From Acidobacteriaceae bacterium (GTDB lineage Bacteria; Acidobacteriota; Terriglobia; Terriglobales; Acidobacteriaceae): DNA of 64,000 nucleotides. The DNA is taken from assembly GCA_030038195.1 (NCBI GenBank), contig JASHPJ010000124.1, positions 1 to 64,000 of the forward strand. The letters are read 5' to 3'. The stretch's first letter is position 1. The number at the start of each line of letters is the position of its first letter. The notes under the pieces were generated by a model. It had not been told where the DNA came from. It did not search any database and saw only the letters and a program-made list of their open reading frames with translations. Below are positions 60,566-64,000 of the stretch, piece by piece. A program made the translations under genes and the position numbers.

Positions 60566-61680
60566 GGCGCAGCCGGCCGCTCCGGCTGGTTGTAATAGCC
60601 GGTGTTGGTACGCGCAGTGAGGCCTGGCTTGTCAAGTTTTACCTTCAGCTCGTGATACTCGTTTGGCCCGTCCGCAGGCGGCGGTTCGAAGGTAAGGGTA
60701 TAAAAAGGACCGGCGTTCTGCACGCACGTCGCAATCGAAGTAGCCAGGTCGTTGGTTGGTGACAGCACCAGCCCGCCGCTTTGGACGGCGAGCACTTTGA
60801 GCGCAAGGTTGGAAGGATTGGCTTGGCTGGCCTTCTTGATACCTTTCAGATACGACTCATAGGCAAAGGTTTCAGGGCCGGGCATGCCCGTTGAAATGCT
60901 GTAGAGATCGATGTGGCCCTCACGCAGCACGGTAGAGAGACCAACGATCTCTGCGAAAAATCCCTGCTGCGTCTTGGACGAAAAATCGATTCCCGGGCCG
61001 TCGAGCATGGGCCATCCTGGCCCAGCCCAGATGAGGAGCTTCCGACCCGGCTTTTTGGCCTCGTTCTGCGCAATCGCATCCAGCATTTTCACCGAGAACT
61101 GGAATCTTTCGATGGCTCCGTACACTCCGGCCGAGCGCGTAAGCGTGCGCAGCCGGCCTTCTGCAGCATCGAGCTGCGAAGCCAGCGCATTGCCATCCTG
61201 GGTCGGCTCAGGCTGGACTTCGACGCCGTTGTTGGTCACCCAGTAGGTGGCCATCGGCTGCGCCAGACGCCCGCCGTTCTGCCGCAGGAAATTCTCCACT
61301 TGCTGTCGCGTGTAGGAGACTGCGTCAAACCCCATATTCACGGTGTCAAAAACCAAGATTGCTTCCACCGGAGGGTCGGTCGCCTGCGCCGCTCCGTCAA
61401 AGGCATGAAATGACAGGATCCTGCCGGGGTGGTTGTTGTCCAGCAGCACGAAGTCGGCGGCCGTGAGCCCCGGAACCGGCCTGCCCGATTTGTCCGTAAC
61501 CACGACATCGAGCTGAATGCCGCCGCTACCCGGCGCCGCAGCGGCCTCCGCCACCGGCCGGGTATTCAGCACCGCGCCTTTTCCGGCGGCCGGGGCAGCC
61601 TGAGAAGAGGCTCGCTGCGCGCAGGGGAAAAAAGCGAGGCAGGTGAGAAGAGCTGCAGAAGTCCAAAGCGACCGTTGCAT
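60562..61680 (-). CDS. Secreted VWA-domain protein, acidobacterial type
   Basis: A 372-residue exported protein with a signal peptide (about residues 1-30). A short beta region (IQLDVVVTDKSGRPVPGLTA, ADFVLLDNN) opens a VWA-like Rossmann domain (AILVFDTVNMGFDAVSYTRQ; GRKLLIWAGPGWPML; HIDLYSISTGM) and a C-terminal beta domain. This is the VWFA-related family abundant in Acidobacteriota. Instead of the full DxSxS MIDAS there is FDTVN, so metal binding is doubtful. The start at 61680 fits the signal peptide. Function unknown. Confidence 0.75.
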   Translation of the reverse strand: MQRSLWTSAALLTCLAFFPCAQRASSQAAPAAGKGAVLNTRPVAEAAAAPGSGGIQLDVVVTDKSGRPVPGLTAADFVLLDNNHPGRILSFHAFDGAAQATDPPVEAILVFDTVNMGFDAVSYTRQQVENFLRQNGGRLAQPMATYWVTNNGVEVQPEPTQDGNALASQLDAAEGRLRTLTRSAGVYGAIERFQFSVKMLDAIAQNEAKKPGRKLLIWAGPGWPMLDGPGIDFSSKTQQGFFAEIVGLSTVLREGHIDLYSISTGMPGPETFAYESYLKGIKKASQANPSNLALKVLAVQSGGLVLSPTNDLATSIATCVQNAGPFYTLTFEPPPADGPNEYHELKVKLDKPGLTARTNTGYYNQPERPAAP

Positions 61681-61977
61681 GGATTCAGCCCTCGAGGTCG
61701 TACTTAAAAATCTTTGGACCAACATCATACTCTGCGCGGCCGTCCGGCTGCTGGAACCGGCGGGTTTTTACGCATGTCCCTTTTCAGCCCTCGTAACTTC
61801 TCGGGACCATCCTTCAGTCTCCGGTACCAACGTAAGCGCGCACAAATTTGCAACTGGTGGTATTGTTAAGCGGACCGCCGCGTATTATCCACGGCCGGAG
61901 CGCCTCGTGAAAAAGAGAACCTGCAATCCGTTCTGCTCCCCCACTTTGCGTCCCTTACCTCGAATGGAGGACCCACG

Positions 61978-62394
61978 ATGCATATCTTCAGCAGGAGTTC
62001 AATCGTCTACCTTGCGCTTGCGGCAACTTTGATTGCATCGGCTCCGGTCAGCCGCGCCCAGGCCGGCGCCGCACCCAGTCTTGACAAGCACGCCCGGAAG
62101 ATTCACAAGCGGCTCGCGAAATATCCGCCGGGAACCTACGTCAACATCGTCCTTCGCGACGGCTCAGAGAGCGCCGGCGCGCTCAGCACCGTCCACGCGG
62201 CATCCTTTACCATCACCAACGCGGATAACAACGCTCCTGAAACGCACAACTACGCCGATGTGGCCAAGGTACAGAAAGGAAGAGAGTACATCGGCGCCGG
62301 CTCAGAAGCGGAGCACCATGTTCACTGGGTCCGATGGGGCATTGCCGGCGCGGCGGTGGCAGGAGCGGCGGTGGCCGCCTTCGAGGTGCGCTGA
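61978..62394 (+). CDS. Small secreted protein with Sm/SH3-like fold, hypothetical
   Basis: A 138-residue protein: signal peptide (IVYLALAATLIASAPVSRAQ), then a small beta-barrel segment reading YVNIVLRDGSESAGALSTVH, FTITNADN and YADVAKVQKG, and a C-terminal hydrophobic helix (WGIAGAAVAGAAVAAFEV) that may anchor it. The strand-DG-strand pattern is typical of small Sm/SH3-like barrels. No function assigned. GGAGG is 7 bases before the ATG. Confidence 0.7.
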   Translation: MHIFSRSSIVYLALAATLIASAPVSRAQAGAAPSLDKHARKIHKRLAKYPPGTYVNIVLRDGSESAGALSTVHAASFTITNADNNAPETHNYADVAKVQKGREYIGAGSEAEHHVHWVRWGIAGAAVAGAAVAAFEVR

Positions 62395-62572
62395 GCAGAA
62401 CGAAACCTTTCCTGGTGTGGTACGCGATCCCTTTTGCGCCTGATAGATTCTAGAGAGGCCTCCATTGCAGCGATTAGCCCAATGGGGCGCCGGGCGCATG
62501 CCGTTTCATGTCCGTCGCGGCGGATGCGAAACAGCAGGATCGTACTGCCCGCGCTTTGCCAGGAAAGAGTTC

Positions 62573-63640
62573 ATGTTTCACACCACCGAAGACATTCGCA
62601 TTAAATGGACCAAGGTCGTCCTTCCGCCTGTATTCCTTGAAGAAGATCTCCCCGTCATGGAAGCCGCTTCCACCACCATCTTCGACGCGCGCAACCAGAT
62701 CGGCGACATCCTGGCCGGCCGCGACGACCGGCTGCTGGTGCTCGTCGGCCCCTGCTCTATTCACGACACCAAGGCTGCGCGCGAGTACGCCGGCCTGCTC
62801 AAGGCCGCCATCGAAGAGTTCTCCGCCGATCTGCGCATCGTGATGCGCGTCTACTTCGAGAAGCCGCGCACCACCATTGGCTGGAAGGGGCTCATCAACG
62901 ATCCCTACCTCGACCAGTCGTACAAGATCAACGACGGCCTGCGCATGGCGCGCAGCCTGCTCATCGACCTGGCCGAGATGGGCGTGCCCACGGGCACTGA
63001 ATTTCTGGACATGATCTCGCCGCAGTACATTGCCGGCCTGGTGAGCTGGGGCGCCATCGGCGCGCGCACCACCGAGAGCCAGGTGCACCGCCAGCTTGTC
63101 TCCGGCATCTCCTGCCCGGTGGGATTCAAGAACGCAACTTCGGGCGACGTGCAGGTGGCTATCGACGCCATTCTTTCAGCGGCTTACTCGCACACCTTTC
63201 TGGGCCACACCAAGCACGGCCAGTCGGCTATCTTCGTGACCACCGGCAATCCGGACTGCCATATCATCCTGCGCGGCGGGCGCAAGACCGTGAACTACAC
63301 CGCCGCGTGCGTGGCCGACACCGCGGCCAGGATGGAGCAGGCCGGTGTGGCGCCGCGCATCATGATCGACTTCAGCCACGCCAACAGTGGCAAGGATTAC
63401 CGGCGCCAGGGCGAGGTCTGCCACGATGTAGCCAGGCAGATCGCCGGTGGCGAGAAGCACATTATGGGCGTAATGATCGAGAGCAACCTGATAGCCGGCG
63501 CGCAGAAGCTCGAAGCCGGCAAGCCGCTGAGCAATCTGGTTTATGGCCAGAGCATCACGGATGGATGCATCGACTGGAAGGAAACGCACGCGCTGCTCGG
63601 CGAGCTGGCCGCAGCGGTGCGGGCAAGGCGCGGCACTTAA
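62573..63640 (+). CDS. aroF: 3-deoxy-7-phosphoheptulonate (DAHP) synthase, class I
   Basis: A 355-residue type I-alpha DAHP synthase, the first enzyme of aromatic amino acid synthesis. Motifs: LVLVGPCSIHDTKAAREYAG, VYFEKPRTTIGWKGLINDPY, GTEFLDMISPQYIAGLVSWG, GARTTESQVHRQLVSG, GFKNATSGDVQVAIDAI and IMIDFSHANSGKDYRRQ with the metal-site residues. I cannot say whether it is Phe-, Tyr- or Trp-sensitive; the symbol is generic. The start at 62573 has AGGAAAG upstream. Its 3' end overlaps the next gene's end by 4 bases. Confidence 0.94.
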   Translation: MFHTTEDIRIKWTKVVLPPVFLEEDLPVMEAASTTIFDARNQIGDILAGRDDRLLVLVGPCSIHDTKAAREYAGLLKAAIEEFSADLRIVMRVYFEKPRTTIGWKGLINDPYLDQSYKINDGLRMARSLLIDLAEMGVPTGTEFLDMISPQYIAGLVSWGAIGARTTESQVHRQLVSGISCPVGFKNATSGDVQVAIDAILSAAYSHTFLGHTKHGQSAIFVTTGNPDCHIILRGGRKTVNYTAACVADTAARMEQAGVAPRIMIDFSHANSGKDYRRQGEVCHDVARQIAGGEKHIMGVMIESNLIAGAQKLEAGKPLSNLVYGQSITDGCIDWKETHALLGELAAAVRARRGT

Positions 63641-64000
63641 AGTGCTGCAGCTTCAGCGCGCAGCTTAGCTGCTTCATCCGTTCTGTCCATCTTGTCCAGC
63701 AGCGCCGCATGTTGCCTGAGAATCGCCGCCAACGTCTGGCCGTACCTTTGCTTCATATCCGGCAGATTGGCGATCGCCTTACGGTGCGTGGCTTCCGCCG
63801 CGGTATAGTCGGCCAGTGCCGCATCGTTCTGGCCAAGATTGTCCTCAACAACGCCACGCCAGAAATAGGGCATGGCGTATTCCTGGTCCTTGTCCGTGAG
63901 GCATTTGTGCGCCTCATCCACTGCCATGTACTCCTGCGCCAGCGCGGCCCGCATTTTGTCGGCCAACAGCAGCGCATGCCCATAAAGCTGATACGAGCCG
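63637..64000 (-). CDS. TPR-repeat protein, 5' end beyond the window
   Basis: The frame is open to the right edge (SYQLYGHALLLADKM ahead of the first in-window start), so the N-terminus is missing. The visible 120 residues are TPR-like helix pairs: EYAMPYFWRGVVEDNLGQND, AALADYTAAEATHRKAI, LAAILRQHAALLDKMDRTDE, AAKLRAEAAAL. Probably a protein-interaction domain; nothing more can be said. Confidence 0.65.
   Translation of the reverse strand, partial: GSYQLYGHALLLADKMRAALAQEYMAVDEAHKCLTDKDQEYAMPYFWRGVVEDNLGQNDAALADYTAAEATHRKAIANLPDMKQRYGQTLAAILRQHAALLDKMDRTDEAAKLRAEAAAL

Overview
The window is a GC-rich stretch of a bacterial chromosome. I infer an Acidobacteriota host (class Terriglobia / Acidobacteriaceae-like). 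The reasons are a secreted VWA protein of a type common in that phylum, short palindromic repeat families between genes, a very small lysine-rich histone-like gene, a small omega-like protein ahead of rho, and the general style of the housekeeping genes. No rRNA or other decisive marker is present, so the assignment is tentative.

Layout. 1-3.3 kb: the 3' end of a VWA/TadG-like protein, a frameshifted HigB/HigA toxin-antitoxin pair, a GlsB-type membrane protein and a conserved hypothetical. 3.4-12.1 kb: a TPR membrane protein, an ECF sigma factor with a putative anti-sigma partner, a Tat-exported enolase-superfamily dehydratase, mfd, and a DUF885 metallopeptidase-like protein. 12.1-18.6 kb: galU, a thioredoxin-like protein, ruvB, a Big_2-like lipoprotein, a polytopic membrane protein and an intact second HigBA pair. 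18.7-25.8 kb: gyrA with a coiled-coil insertion in its C-terminal pinwheel, a nucleotidyltransferase broken by a one-base insertion, ubiE/menG, a CDF transporter with an enlarged cytoplasmic domain, a kinase-less PASTA protein and a UPF0303 protein. 25.8-30 kb: a minus-strand operon aroC-def-fmt-rsmB. 30-46.4 kb: EVE protein, orphan VapC, YhaM-like nuclease, SurA-like isomerase, S41 protease, glycerol facilitator, UxaA-type dehydratase, rsmE, a 27-residue histone-like gene with a near-consensus promoter, L-serine dehydratase, yifB/comM, an omega-like small protein, rho and a small secreted protein.

46.5-55.7 kb is a 9.1-kb integrative element in the 3' end of a tRNA-Ala(CGC) gene. It is bounded by 47-bp direct repeats (one mismatch) of the tRNA 3' end. 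It carries a tyrosine integrase whose last codons lie inside the tRNA, a zinc-finger protein, an excisionase-like HTH protein, a RepA-like ATPase followed by iteron-like repeats, and a cargo operon of four closely packed minus-strand genes: a membrane-anchored HNH nuclease, a DUF6804-like membrane protein, a membrane zinc-ribbon protein and a Sel1/Hcp-repeat protein. An Xre regulator lies divergent to the operon. I know of no described system with this gene set; it is the best candidate for something new, plausibly defence, but its function is inference.

55.9-64 kb returns to core genes: a HAD-UbiA fusion of decaprenyl-phosphate phosphoribosyltransferase type, the hrcA-grpE-dnaJ heat-shock operon, a VWA-domain secreted protein, a small secreted protein, DAHP synthase, and the end of a TPR protein cut by the window edge.
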